In this document: one piece after another, positions 51,393 to 63,051 of the stretch | Layout of the letters: every line of letters begins with the position of its first letter | How positions within the stretch are numbered: position 1 is the stretch's first letter | Assembly: GCF_002213415.1 (NCBI RefSeq) | Contig: NZ_NJGU01000013.1 | Span: 62,001 to 126,000, forward strand | Length of the DNA: 64,000 nt | From: Herbaspirillum robiniae | Lineage (GTDB): Bacteria; Pseudomonadota; Gammaproteobacteria; Burkholderiales; Burkholderiaceae_D | Reading direction: 5' to 3' | Position numbers and translations under genes: made by a program | The notes under the pieces: model-generated | Told to the model about the DNA's origin: nothing | Database searches by the model: none | What the model saw: only the letters and a program-made list of their open reading frames with translations

Positions 51393-51437
51393 ACTATAGT
51401 CCGCCCGCGCTTCAGTTTGATGACAGGCGCGTGACAC
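51393..51437 (-). promoter_or_regulatory. Pho box and -10 element of the PhnZ-like gene
   Basis: On the minus strand GTGTCAC (51437-51431), CTGTCAT (51426-51420) and CTGAAGC (51415-51409) stand 11 bp apart. Ten nucleotides later comes TATAGT (51398-51393), a good -10, about 40 nt before the start codon. Confidence 0.75.
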
Positions 51438-51464
51438 CGGCCCTGAAAATCGCCGCAGCCAAGC

Positions 51465-51493
51465 AAAAACGGCGAACCTTGCGGTCCGCCGTC
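51465..51493 (-). terminator. Terminator of katG
   Basis: On the minus strand ACGGCGGACC and GGTTCGCCGT pair (one mismatch) around GCAA, followed by TTTTTG. It lies about 50 bp past the katG stop codon and just upstream of the Pho promoter of the next gene. Confidence 0.8.
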
Positions 51494-51543
51494 TTGCACT
51501 GTTTCACTCCACCGCTGCGGGCGCACGGCCCGCAGCGCTTACA

Positions 51544-54106
<2,563 letters not shown>

Positions 54107-55327
54107 ATGGATTCGCTGATTTCCGCCGCCGCCCGCGCCCTTGCCGCCGGCGATCCGCTGGGTGCGCTCAAGCGCGTCGCCCTGCGTGAAGATCCGCCGG
54201 CGCTGGCCCTGCGCGGCATCGCCATGGCCCAGCTGGGCGAACATGCGCGCGCCCGCGAGTTGCTTCGTCGCGCGGGCAACGCTTTCGGTTCCCATGAATC
54301 GCTGTCCCGTGCGCGCTGCGTGGTGGCCGAGGCCGAGGTGGCGCTGGCCGAGCGCGATTTCGCCGGCTCGCCGCGCGCGCTGGAGGCCGCCCTCGCCACC
54401 CTCGAGGCCCACCAGGATATTCCCAACGCCATCCAGGCGCGACTGATCGCCGCGCGCCGGCTGTTGCTGCTGGGCCGCCTGCCGGCCGCAGCCGGCGCGC
54501 TGGCGCCGCTGGCCGGACAAGCGTTGGCGCCGCCGACGGCGGCCCTGGCCGGCCTGCTCAACGCCGAGCTGAAGCTGCGCTCGCTGCAGCCCGCGGCCGC
54601 CGGCGCCGATCTCGATGCCGCCCGCGCGGCGGCGCAAAGCGCCGGCATCCCGGCGCTGCTGGCCGAGGTGGAAGAAACCGCGGCGCGGATGTCGCGTCCG
54701 GCCGCGCGCCGCATCCGGCCGCACGCGGAGCAGGTGCTGCGCGTGGACGAAGTGGCGGCGCTGCTGCAGTCGCCGGCGCTGGTGGTGGATGGCTGCCGCC
54801 GCACGCTGGGCGCCGGCGGCGTGCGCATCCCGCTGGCCCGGCGGCCGGTGCTGTTCGCCCTGGCGCGCGCGCTGGCCGAAGCCTGGCCCGGCGAAGCGCC
54901 GCGCGAACGCCTGATCGAGCAAGCCTTTCGCACCCGTTCCCCGGATGAGACGCACCGCGCCCGACTGCGCGTGGAGATCGGGCGGTTGCGCGCGCTGGTC
55001 AAGGGCCTCGCGCGGATCGACGCCGGCGCGCTCGGTTTCTCCCTGCGCCCGCTGGACGGCGGCGAGGTGGCCTTGCTGGCGCCGCCGCTGGAAGGCGACC
55101 AGGCCGAGCTGCTGGCGCTGCTGGCCGACGGCGCGGCCTGGTCGACCTCGGCGCTGGCCCTGGCGCTGGATGCCAGCCAGCGCACCGTCCAGCGCGCCCT
55201 GGCCGAGCTGGAGGCCGGCGGCCGGGTGCGCTCCATCGGCCGCGCCCGCGCGCAGCGCTGGCTGGCGCCGCCGCTGGCCGGATTCACGACAATCTTGTTA
55301 CTCCCGGCGGCGCTGGCGTTGGAATAA
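54107..55327 (+). CDS. Helical-repeat protein with C-terminal winged HTH
   Basis: Start taken at the ATG at 54107 (MDSLISAAARALAAGDPLGA); an ATG at 54095 is nearly as good. About 406 residues, very Ala/Leu/Arg-rich. Residues 1-200 look like TPR-type helical repeats (ALALRGIAMAQLGEHARARE). Residues 215-310 resemble a BTAD/winged-helix module, and the C-terminus has a second HTH with LALALDASQRTVQRALAELE. It is probably a regulator of the beta-propeller and DUF899 genes downstream. No named family is recognised. Confidence 0.55.
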   Translation: MDSLISAAARALAAGDPLGALKRVALREDPPALALRGIAMAQLGEHARARELLRRAGNAFGSHESLSRARCVVAEAEVALAERDFAGSPRALEAALATLEAHQDIPNAIQARLIAARRLLLLGRLPAAAGALAPLAGQALAPPTAALAGLLNAELKLRSLQPAAAGADLDAARAAAQSAGIPALLAEVEETAARMSRPAARRIRPHAEQVLRVDEVAALLQSPALVVDGCRRTLGAGGVRIPLARRPVLFALARALAEAWPGEAPRERLIEQAFRTRSPDETHRARLRVEIGRLRALVKGLARIDAGALGFSLRPLDGGEVALLAPPLEGDQAELLALLADGAAWSTSALALALDASQRTVQRALAELEAGGRVRSIGRARAQRWLAPPLAGFTTILLLPAALALE

Positions 55328-55390
55328 AGTGTCTTCATCGCGCCGGCAAACAGATGTATCAAGGCGCCAACCCATCCAAGGAGTGTTGCC

Positions 55391-56056
55391 ATGGACACCA
55401 GCCAAACCGCCGCACGCGATGCAAGCGTGGCAAGCGCAGCCGACATCGTGCGTGAATACGGCCCCTTCCCGGGCGCACCCGCGATCCACGGCGTGACCTG
55501 GGACGGCGGGCAGGTATGGGCCGCCACCGGCACGCGCCTGCTGTCCATCGATCCGGCCACCGGCGACGCCGGCCGCGCGCTGGAGCGCCCCTGCGACGCC
55601 GGCACCGCCTTCGACGGCAAGCACCTCTACCAGATCGCCGAGCAGCGCATCGACAAGATCGATCCCGCCACCGGCGAGGTGCTGGCCTCGATCCCGGCGC
55701 CCGGCCACGGTTTCGACTCGGGCCTGACCTGGGCGGAAGGCAGCCTGTGGGTGGGCCAGTACCGCGACCGCAAGATCCATCGCATCGATCCCGCCACCGG
55801 CGCCATCCAGCGCACCATCGAATCGAAACGCTTCGTCACCGGCGTGACCTGGGTCGACGGCCAGCTGTGGCACGGCACCTGGGAAGGCGACGACAGCGAC
55901 ATCCGCCGCATCGACCCCGACAGCGGCGAGGTGCTGCAGCAGCTGCGCATGCCGCCGGGCACGGGCGTAAGCGGCCTCGAGTCCGACGGCGCCGACCTGT
56001 TCTACGCCGGCGGCGGCGCCAGCGGCAAGGTGCGCGCGGTGCGCCGGCCGAAGTAA
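55391..56056 (+). CDS. Vgb/glutamine-cyclotransferase-like beta-propeller protein
   Basis: A 221-residue protein with AAGGAG before the ATG. It contains four copies of an IDPxTG blade turn (IDPATGDAG, IDPATGEVL, IDPATGAIQ, IDPDSGEVL), each following an aromatic-rich strand such as GVTWDGGQVWAATG and GLTWAEGSLWVGQY. This is the pattern of small propellers of the Vgb lyase / glutaminyl cyclotransferase type. No signal peptide is seen, so it is probably cytosolic. Catalytic residues of either enzyme cannot be confirmed. It probably belongs to an operon with the HTH and DUF899 genes. Confidence 0.65.
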   Translation: MDTSQTAARDASVASAADIVREYGPFPGAPAIHGVTWDGGQVWAATGTRLLSIDPATGDAGRALERPCDAGTAFDGKHLYQIAEQRIDKIDPATGEVLASIPAPGHGFDSGLTWAEGSLWVGQYRDRKIHRIDPATGAIQRTIESKRFVTGVTWVDGQLWHGTWEGDDSDIRRIDPDSGEVLQQLRMPPGTGVSGLESDGADLFYAGGGASGKVRAVRRPK

Positions 56057-56122
56057 GACCCGCCTTTTCTCTTTCACCTTCGTCAATCAATCGCATGGCC
56101 TTCACTGGCCAGGGAGTCCCTC

Positions 56123-56899
56123 ATGGATATCGCACATCACCCCGTCGTCTCCACCGACCAATGGCTGCAGGCGCGAGGCCGGCTGCTGGAGCGCGAAAAG
56201 GAAATCATGCGCCTGCAAGACCGGCTGGCGGCCGAACGCCGCGCGTTGCCCTGGCGCGCGGTGGACAAGGACTACCGCTTCGACACGCCCGAAGGCCTGC
56301 GTAACCTGCCCGAACTGTTCGCCGGCCGTCGCCAGCTGCTGGTGCAGCACTTCATGTTCGGCCCGGGCTGGGAGGAAGGCTGCCCCAGCTGTTCCTACAT
56401 GGCCGATCACAGCGACGGCATGAACCCGCACCTGGCGCAGCGCGACATCACGCTGGTGGCGGTGTCGCGCGCGCCGCTGGCCGAGATCGCGCGCTTTCGC
56501 CGGCGCATGGGCTGGCGCTTCGACTGGGTGTCTTCGCATGGCAGCGACTTCAATGCCGATTTCGGCGTCAGCTTCGATGCGCGCGAGCAGGCCGCCGGCG
56601 AGGTCGACTACAACTACGCCCGGCGTCCCTTCCCGCATGCCGAGGCGCCGGGCATCAGCGTGTTCGTGCAGGGCGAGGACGGCCGCATTTATCACAGCTA
56701 CTCGACCTACGGCCGCGGCGTGGAAGTGATGATGGGCGCCTACCGCCTGATGGATCTCACGCCCGGCGGCCGCGGCGAGCGCGATGTGCCGCACAAGATG
56801 GAATGGGTGCGCCATCACGACCGCTACGAGCGCCACGAACGCTCGGCGACGCCGGCCGGCGTAGCGACGGAGTCGTCATGCTGCCGCGGCCGCGGTTGA
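56123..56899 (+). CDS. DUF899 thioredoxin-fold protein
   Basis: A 258-residue cytosolic protein of the DUF899 family (AhpC-like thioredoxin fold). Visible family segments: ARGRLLEREKEIMRLQDRLA, LPWRAVDKDYRFDTPEG, FGPGWEEGCPSCSYMADHSD with a CxxC pair, HGSDFNADFGVSF and FVQGEDGRIYHSYSTYGRG. The CPSC pair could be redox active. The reaction is not established for the family. The neighbouring katG and this protein may reflect an oxidative-stress theme, but regulation is not visible. The last 22 bp overlap the next small gene. Confidence 0.8.
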   Translation: MDIAHHPVVSTDQWLQARGRLLEREKEIMRLQDRLAAERRALPWRAVDKDYRFDTPEGLRNLPELFAGRRQLLVQHFMFGPGWEEGCPSCSYMADHSDGMNPHLAQRDITLVAVSRAPLAEIARFRRRMGWRFDWVSSHGSDFNADFGVSFDAREQAAGEVDYNYARRPFPHAEAPGISVFVQGEDGRIYHSYSTYGRGVEVMMGAYRLMDLTPGGRGERDVPHKMEWVRHHDRYERHERSATPAGVATESSCCRGRG

Positions 56900-57216
56900 A
56901 CGGACGCGCCGCGTCGGCCGGCTCCCGCAAAATGCGAATCCCGGCTCGCGGCGCATATCCCTGGCTGCTGTCGCTGCTGGCCTGCGGCTGGCACTTCGCC
57001 GCCTTGCTGCTGGCGCCGGCGATGCCCTTGTGCGGCGGCGCGAAAAGCGGGTCGATGCTCGCTCTCTTGGCCCTTGCCGGGCTGCACGCCGTGGCCGTGC
57101 CGGTCGCAGCCTGCAGTCCGGCGTGGCTGGCGCGCATGCTGCCCGCAGGCAAGAGCGGACGGCCCGCATTGCCGCAAAGGAAATACGAGTCGGCTCCAAG
57201 CTCAGGTCAACCGTAA
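56878..57216 (+). CDS. Small two-helix membrane protein, unknown
   Basis: The ATG at 56878 (MLPRPRLNGRAASAGS) has GGAG nine bases upstream and overlaps the end of the DUF899 gene. The 112-residue product has a basic N-terminus, two hydrophobic helices (YPWLLSLLACGWHFAALLLA and MLALLALAGLHAVAVPVAA) and a basic tail. The binding site and overlap favour a real gene. No family is recognised. Confidence 0.45.
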   Translation: MLPRPRLNGRAASAGSRKMRIPARGAYPWLLSLLACGWHFAALLLAPAMPLCGGAKSGSMLALLALAGLHAVAVPVAACSPAWLARMLPAGKSGRPALPQRKYESAPSSGQP

Positions 57217-57292
57217 GCCGTCTGGATCGTTGTGGGAAGCGTTGCCCGGAAATCGGGCGGCGCCACTCCATCTCCACCATCACAACGCCACC

Positions 57293-57850
57293 ATGACGGA
57301 AGCTACTGAAAACCTGGAACACGCGGAGCATGCCCATGCCTCCGGCAACAAGAAACTGGCCTTGCTCATCGCGATCCTCGCGCTGGTCCTGGCGGTCACC
57401 GAAACCCTGTCCAAGTCCTACCAGACCGAAGTCATCCTGAAGCACCAGGAGGCGGCGAACCTGTGGGCCTTCTTCCAGGCCAAGTCGATCCGCGGCAACT
57501 CGGCGCAACTGGCCAAGACCCAGCTCTCGCTGCTGGGCAACGCCAAGGATGAGCGCATCGTCGCCGCCATCGCCAAGCTGGACGACGCCATCGCCCATTA
57601 CGACAGCGACGAGAAGAGCGGCGAAGGCAAGAAGGAGCTGTCGCACAAGGCGCGCGAGGCCGAGCACGAGGCCCATGCCTACATGGAGAAATACGAGAAG
57701 ATGGAGATGGCCGCCGGCATGCTGCAGGTCGCCATCGTGCTGGCCTCGGCCACCATCATCACCGGCGTGGGCGTGCTGGCCTACCTGTCGATGGGCATCG
57801 GCGTGGTCGCGCTGGCCTTCATCGGCGCCGGACTGTTCATGGTGGTCTGA
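57293..57850 (+). CDS. DUF4337 membrane protein
   Basis: Start at 57293 (MTEATENLEHAEHAHASGNK); 185 residues. An acidic/His-rich N-terminus, one membrane helix (KLALLIAILALVLAVTETL), a long charged coiled-coil region (about 55-130, with HQEAANLWAFFQAKSIRGN) and two C-terminal membrane helices match DUF4337. The function of the family is unknown. It is an isolated gene, 76 bp after the small membrane protein. Confidence 0.82.
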   Translation: MTEATENLEHAEHAHASGNKKLALLIAILALVLAVTETLSKSYQTEVILKHQEAANLWAFFQAKSIRGNSAQLAKTQLSLLGNAKDERIVAAIAKLDDAIAHYDSDEKSGEGKKELSHKAREAEHEAHAYMEKYEKMEMAAGMLQVAIVLASATIITGVGVLAYLSMGIGVVALAFIGAGLFMVV

Positions 57851-58034
57851 GCCGCTTCCCTGCCACCGCCCGCCATGGCATGCCCAGGCATGTCCAGCGC
57901 GGGCGGCGCGCCTCCCTCCGGAACCGCCGGTTCGCGACGATTCCACAAAATCTCCGTAGTTTGCGCCAAGCCTTGCCCCTGCGGCCAAGGCATACTGCGA
58001 GGCTCGCAGTTTTCCTGGCAAAGATTTTCAGACG

Positions 58035-58979
58035 ATGAGTTCCAATACGATCCTGCGCGGCATCCTGTTCGGCGCGCTGACCGGCGCGGCCTGGGGCCTG
58101 GTGTTCCTGGCCCCCGAACTGACCCGCGATTTCTCTCCCTGGCAGCTGGCGGCCGGCCGTTACCTGGCTTACGGCCTGTTCGCCGCGGTGCTGATCGCGC
58201 CGCGCCTGCGCGCGCTGCTGCCGCACCTGGGCCTGGCCGAATGGCGCGCGCTGGTGTGGCTGAGCCTCTTGGGCAATGTGGTGTACTACGTGTTCCTGGC
58301 CAGCGCCGTGCAGATGGGCGGCATGGCGATGACCTCGCTGGTGATCGGCTTCCTGCCGGTGGCGGTGACCATCATCGGCAGCCGCGGCAAGGGCGCGGTG
58401 CCGATCGCCAAACTGGCGCCGTCGCTGGCGCTGGGCCTGGCCGGCATCGCCTGCGTGGCCTGGCAGTCGTTGGGCGGCGCGCAGGCGTCGGCGGCCGGCT
58501 CGCAGCAGGTGATCGGCTTCTTCTGCGCGCTGGGCGCACTGGTGTCGTGGACCACCTATGCGGTGGGCAACAGCCGCTGGCTGGCGCGGCTGCACGCGAT
58601 TTCGGCGCATGACTGGAGCTTGCTCACCGGGCTGGTCACGGGGCTGCTGTCGCTGTTCATCGCGGTTCCCGCCTTCACCATCCTGCTGGAGCCGCGCAGC
58701 GGCGCGCAGTGGACGAGCTTCATCGGCGTGTGCGCCGGCGTGGCGATCTTCGCTTCGATCTTCGGCAACGCCTGCTGGAACAAGGCCAGCCGCCTGCTGC
58801 CGCTGACCATGATCGGGCAGATGATCCTGTTCGAGACGCTGTTCGCGCTGCTCTACGGCTTCCTGTGGGAGCGCCGCCTGCCTACCCTGCTGGAGACGGC
58901 GGCGATGGTGCTGGTCACCGCCAGCGTGATGCTGTGCGTGTCGGCGCACAGGGTGGTGGATGAAGGCGGCGGACACTGA
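58035..58979 (+). CDS. DMT-family (EamA) transporter
   Basis: A 314-residue protein with ten predicted membrane helices in two EamA repeats. The first begins ILFGALTGAAWGLVFLAPEL and continues LAAGRYLAYGLFAAVLI. The second repeat includes FCALGALVSWTTYAVGNSRW and the characteristic LPLTMIGQMILFETLFALLY. Members export amino acids or other metabolites; the substrate is unknown. It is followed by a terminator shared with the convergent tcdA. Confidence 0.85.
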   Translation: MSSNTILRGILFGALTGAAWGLVFLAPELTRDFSPWQLAAGRYLAYGLFAAVLIAPRLRALLPHLGLAEWRALVWLSLLGNVVYYVFLASAVQMGGMAMTSLVIGFLPVAVTIIGSRGKGAVPIAKLAPSLALGLAGIACVAWQSLGGAQASAAGSQQVIGFFCALGALVSWTTYAVGNSRWLARLHAISAHDWSLLTGLVTGLLSLFIAVPAFTILLEPRSGAQWTSFIGVCAGVAIFASIFGNACWNKASRLLPLTMIGQMILFETLFALLYGFLWERRLPTLLETAAMVLVTASVMLCVSAHRVVDEGGGH

Positions 58980-58997
58980 ACCTGCCCTCGCCAATGA

Positions 58998-59032
58998 AAA
59001 ACGCCTTGCGCTCTACAGCCGCAAGGCGTTTT
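58998..59032. terminator. Bidirectional terminator between the DMT gene and tcdA
   Basis: AAAACGCCTTGCG and CGCAAGGCGTTTT form a 13-bp perfect stem around a 9-nt loop, with A and T tracts usable in both directions between convergent genes. Confidence 0.88.
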
Positions 59033-59051
59033 GTTTTGGGCTGTGGAAAAC

Positions 59052-59957
59052 TCAAGTTTGCTGGGCGAGCTTCTTCAACACATGCGAGGCCGCCACCAGT
59101 CCGAACGAGGCGGTCACCACCATCGCCGAGCCGAAGCCGGCGCAGTTCAGGCCGGTCACGCCGCCTTGCGTGACATCTTGCGCCGCAGCCATGTCGGCGG
59201 CGTCGCCGCCGATGTCCATGTCCTCGCCGCCCGCGGCGGCCGGATCGATCACGCAGGCCTCGCCTTCGCCGAACTCCGGAAAGCGCAGCGGCTCGGTGGA
59301 AAACACGGCGTCGATGTGGAACTTGTTCTTGGTCCCGCGCGGGAAGCCGTGCTGCGAACGCAGGCGCTTGCGCACCTTGGCCAGCAGCGGCTCCTGCTCG
59401 GTGCGGCAGAGGTCGCGGATCTCGATCATGGTGGGATCGATCTGGCCGCCGGCGCTGCCGATGGTCACCAACGGGATCTTGTGGTCGCGGCACCAGACCA
59501 TCATGGCAACCTTGGCCGGGACGTTGTCGACGGCATCGACCACGTAATCAAAACGGTCGGTGCCGATCATCTGCGCCACATTCCCGGGATCGACGAAGTC
59601 TTCCACCTCGGTCACCACGCAGGTCGGGTTGATCAGCATGATGCGCTCGCGCAGCGCGGTCACCTTGGCTTTCCCCAGCGTATCGGACAAGGCGTGGATC
59701 TGGCGGTTGACGTTGGACTCGGCCAGGTTGTCGAGGTCGATCATGGTGATGTGGCCGATGGCGCTGCGCGCCAGCGCCTCCACGATCCAGGAACCGACGC
59801 CGCCCACGCCCACCACGCACACGCGCGCGTTGCGAAAACGCTCCAGGGCGCGGGCGCCGTACAGGCGCGCCACGCCGCCGAAGCGGCGGTCGTAGTCGAT
59901 ATCGTGCAGGCCGGCGTCGGCGGACGCGCCCGTGGTGTTGTCTGCGGTAGTGCTCAT
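59052..59957 (-). CDS. tcdA: tRNA threonylcarbamoyladenosine dehydratase TcdA
   Basis: A 301-residue E1-like ATP-dependent enzyme. It has the Rossmann loop VCVVGVGGVGSWIVEALARS, the Asp of ITMIDLDNLAESNVNRQIHA and the conserved VVDAVDNVPAKVAMMVWC. TcdA cyclises t6A37 to ct6A in ANN-decoding tRNAs. A flexible insertion near residues 230-260 is rich in Asp and Ala (EDMDIGGDAADMAAAQD) and is unusual for the family. It is convergent with the DMT gene. Confidence 0.9.
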   Translation of the reverse strand: MSTTADNTTGASADAGLHDIDYDRRFGGVARLYGARALERFRNARVCVVGVGGVGSWIVEALARSAIGHITMIDLDNLAESNVNRQIHALSDTLGKAKVTALRERIMLINPTCVVTEVEDFVDPGNVAQMIGTDRFDYVVDAVDNVPAKVAMMVWCRDHKIPLVTIGSAGGQIDPTMIEIRDLCRTEQEPLLAKVRKRLRSQHGFPRGTKNKFHIDAVFSTEPLRFPEFGEGEACVIDPAAAGGEDMDIGGDAADMAAAQDVTQGGVTGLNCAGFGSAMVVTASFGLVAASHVLKKLAQQT

Positions 59958-60068
59958 GGAACTGGTCTGCTATGGATGTGCCGGAAGTCGGCGGACGATG
60001 CCGCATTATCCCGGTTTTGCCGCCGGCCTGCCGGGGCGGGCCAGGCCGGCGATGTCCGGGCCTTACAT

Positions 60069-60103
60069 AAAAAAGGGCCGCAGCGTGCGGCTGCGGCCCT
60101 TTC
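60069..60103 (-). terminator. Terminator of the yajC-secDF operon
   Basis: On the minus strand AAAGGGCCGCAGC pairs with GCTGCGGCCCTTT (loop CGCACG region) and is followed by TTTTATG, about 20 bp after the secF stop codon. Confidence 0.85.
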
Positions 60104-60123
60104 TGACGACAGGCTGCGAGGGC

Positions 60124-61068
60124 TTACACCACCGCGCCGCCGTTCTCGTCCTTGACCTTGACCGGCTTGATCAGGTCTTCGCGCTTCACGCCCAGCCACA
60201 TGGCCAGGGCGGCGGCGACGAACACCGACGAATAGATGCCGAACAGGATGCCGATGGTCAGCGCCAGCGCGAAGTAGTGCAGCGTCGGGCCGCCGAAGAA
60301 GAACATCGCCAGCACCATCATTTCGGTGGAGCCGTGGGTGATGATGGTACGCGACATGGTGCTGGTGATCGCGTGGTTCAGCACCTCGGGCGTGGACAGC
60401 TTGCCGAAGCGGCGGTCGCGGAAGGCTTCGCGCACCCGGTCGAACACCACCACCGATTCGTTGACCGAGTAGCCCAGCACGGCCAGGATCGCGGCCAGCA
60501 CGGTCAGCGAGAACTCCCACTGGAAGAAGGCGAAGAAGCCCAGGATGATGATCACGTCGTGCAGGTTGGCGATCACCGCCGCCACCGCGAACTTCCATTC
60601 GAAGCGGAAAGCCAGGTAGATCACGATGCCCACCACCACCATGGCCAGCGCCATCAGGCCGTCGTGCGCCAGCTCGTCGCCCACCTGCGGACCGACGAAC
60701 TCGACGCGCTGCAGGCGCACCTCCGGATCGTCAGCCTTCAGCGCGGCGGTCACCTTCTCGCTTTGCTGGCTGGCGTTCACGCCCGGTTGCGCCGGCAGGC
60801 GGATCATCACGTCCTGGGCGGTGCCGAAGCTCTGCACCAGGGTGTCGCGGTAGCCCAGGCCTTCCACCGACTTGCGGATCTTCTCCAGGTCGGCCGGCTT
60901 GCTGTAGGCCATTTCCATGACCGTGCCGCCGGTGAACTCGATCGAGAAATGCAGGCCCTTGGTCAGCAGGAAGAACACTGCCGCCACGAAGGTCAGCGCC
61001 GAGATCGCGTTGAAGATCAACGCGTTGCGCATGAAGGGAATGTCTTTTTTGATGCGGAAAAATTCCAT
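60124..61068 (-). CDS. secF: Protein translocase subunit SecF
   Basis: A 314-residue inner-membrane protein with six helices. It has the N-terminal SecF pattern IDFT-like FSIEFTGGTVMEM, a periplasmic loop, and the conserved TM4 region GYSVNESVVVFDRVREAFR. SecF works with SecD to pull proteins across the membrane using the proton gradient. It starts 78 bp after secD and closes the yajC-secD-secF operon. The C-terminal tail is basic (KREDLIKPVKVKDENGG). Confidence 0.95.
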   Translation of the reverse strand: MEFFRIKKDIPFMRNALIFNAISALTFVAAVFFLLTKGLHFSIEFTGGTVMEMAYSKPADLEKIRKSVEGLGYRDTLVQSFGTAQDVMIRLPAQPGVNASQQSEKVTAALKADDPEVRLQRVEFVGPQVGDELAHDGLMALAMVVVGIVIYLAFRFEWKFAVAAVIANLHDVIIILGFFAFFQWEFSLTVLAAILAVLGYSVNESVVVFDRVREAFRDRRFGKLSTPEVLNHAITSTMSRTIITHGSTEMMVLAMFFFGGPTLHYFALALTIGILFGIYSSVFVAAALAMWLGVKREDLIKPVKVKDENGGAVV

Positions 61069-61146
61069 CGCTATCCTTTCGGTGCCGGCCGCGGGGCGAA
61101 GCCCTGCGCGGTCCGGCTTAAATCACTGTCGGTCCCGTCGTGCCGG

Positions 61147-63051
61147 TCACTTCACTTCGCGCTTGGCCGAAGCCTTGCCGGAAGTGGTCAGGGTCTCGCC
61201 GTCCGGCTTCCAGATCTGGCCGATGGCCAGGCTGGAGAGCTTCTTCTTGCGGCCGTACCAGAGGTTGACCACGCCGCGCGAGAAGAACACGGCCGAGAAC
61301 ATCGAGGTCAGGATGCCCAGGCAGTGCACCACCGCGAAGCCGCGGATGGCGCCCGAACCGAAGATCAGCAGCGCGAGGCCGGCGATCAGGGTGGTCACGT
61401 TGGAGTCCAGGATGGTGGCCCAGGCGCGGTCGAAGCCGGCGGCGATCGCCGCCTGCGGCGAGTTGCCGGCGCGCAGTTCCTCGCGGATGCGTTCGTTGAT
61501 CAGCACGTTGGAGTCGATCGCCATGCCCAGCGCCAGCGCGATGGCGGCGATACCAGGCAGCGTCAGCGTGACCTGCAGCGTGGACAGCAGCGCCACCAGC
61601 AGCAGCACGTTGATCGACAGCGCCAGGGCGCTGAAGAAACCGAACAGCTGGTAATAGATCACCATGAAGATGGCCATCGCCGCGAAGCCGTACAGCACCG
61701 AGTCGAAGCCCTTCTTGATGTTGTCGGCGCCCAGCTGCGGGCCGATGGTGCGTTCTTCGATGATGTCCATCGGCGCGGCCAGGGAACCGGCGCGCAGCAG
61801 CAGGGCCAGGTCGCCGGCGGCTTCGGGCGAACCCATGCCGGTGATCTGGAAGCGCGAGCCCAGCTCGGAGCGGATGGTCGCCACGGTCAGGACTTCGCCC
61901 TTGCCCTTTTCGAACAGCACGATGGCCATCGCCTTGCCGACCTTTTCACGGGTCGCTTCGCGCATCTTGCGGCCGCCGTCGCCGTTGAGGTCGATGCTGA
62001 CCGCAGGCTGGTGGTTCTCGTCGAAGCTGGCCGAGGCGTTGGAGATGTAGTCGCCGGTCAGCACCGGTTCCTTGTTCAGCACCACCGGGGCACCCTTGCC
62101 GATCTTGAACAGCTCGGAGCCGAACGGGATGGCGGTGGTCTCTTCGGTGCCGCGCACCACGCTCTCGTCGACCATGCGCACTTCCAGCGTGGCGGTGCGG
62201 CCGATGATGTCCTTGGCGCGCGAGACGTCCTGCACGCCCGGCAGCTCGACCACGATGCGGTCGGCGCCCTGGCGCTGGATCAGCGGCTCGGCCACGCCCA
62301 GCTCGTTGACGCGCTTGGACAGGGTGGAGATGTTCTGCTTGACGCCGTCTTCCTGGGTCTGCTTCAGCGCTTCGGGACGCAGCGTGGCGACCAGCTTGAG
62401 GTCGTCGCCGGCGCCGGCGTCGGTGAGCACCAGTTCCTGCATCTCGGCCAGGGTCGAACGGGCCTTGTTGCGGGTGTCGGCGTCGCGGAAGGAGATCTCG
62501 ATGGTGTCGCCGCTGCGGCTGATGCCGGAGTGGCGGATGTTCTTGTCGCGCAGCAGGCTGCGCACGCTCGATTGCAGGCCTTGCAGGCGCTTGTTCAGCA
62601 CGGCCTTGATGTCGACCTGCATCAGGAAGTGCACGCCGCCGCGCAAGTCCAGGCCCAGGTACATCGGGAAGGCATGCAGGCTCTGCAGCCACTGCGGGGT
62701 GTTGGGCAGCAGGTTGAAGGCGACGATGTAGGTCGGATCGGTGGGATCGGTATTCAACTGCTGCTCCAGCAGGGCCTTGGCCTTGAACTGGATGTCGGTG
62801 GTCGCGAAACGCGCGCGCACCGACGGCTGGGCGCCAGCGCTGTCGAACGCCACGCTCTCTGCGGGCAAGTTGCCTTGTTTCAGGATTTCGTCAACGCGGC
62901 CGGCCACGGTGGCCTCGACCTTCAGGGTCGACTTGGCGCTGCTGATCTGTACGGCGGGCGATTCGCCGAAGAAGTTCGGAACGGTGTAGATCACGCCGAA
63001 CAGAAGGGCCGCGACGATCAGTACGTATTTCCAGAGAGAGTAACGATTCAT
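61147..63051 (-). CDS. secD: Protein translocase subunit SecD
   Basis: A 634-residue protein with one N-terminal helix (YVLIVAALLFGVIYTVPNFF), a long periplasmic domain with GLDLRGGVHFLMQVD and RIVVELPGVQDVSRAKDII, and five C-terminal helices including the conserved LGMAIDSNVLINERIREELR. It partners SecF and YajC in late steps of Sec export. The start is unambiguous (MNRYSLWKYVL). Confidence 0.96.
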   Translation of the reverse strand: MNRYSLWKYVLIVAALLFGVIYTVPNFFGESPAVQISSAKSTLKVEATVAGRVDEILKQGNLPAESVAFDSAGAQPSVRARFATTDIQFKAKALLEQQLNTDPTDPTYIVAFNLLPNTPQWLQSLHAFPMYLGLDLRGGVHFLMQVDIKAVLNKRLQGLQSSVRSLLRDKNIRHSGISRSGDTIEISFRDADTRNKARSTLAEMQELVLTDAGAGDDLKLVATLRPEALKQTQEDGVKQNISTLSKRVNELGVAEPLIQRQGADRIVVELPGVQDVSRAKDIIGRTATLEVRMVDESVVRGTEETTAIPFGSELFKIGKGAPVVLNKEPVLTGDYISNASASFDENHQPAVSIDLNGDGGRKMREATREKVGKAMAIVLFEKGKGEVLTVATIRSELGSRFQITGMGSPEAAGDLALLLRAGSLAAPMDIIEERTIGPQLGADNIKKGFDSVLYGFAAMAIFMVIYYQLFGFFSALALSINVLLLVALLSTLQVTLTLPGIAAIALALGMAIDSNVLINERIREELRAGNSPQAAIAAGFDRAWATILDSNVTTLIAGLALLIFGSGAIRGFAVVHCLGILTSMFSAVFFSRGVVNLWYGRKKKLSSLAIGQIWKPDGETLTTSGKASAKREVK

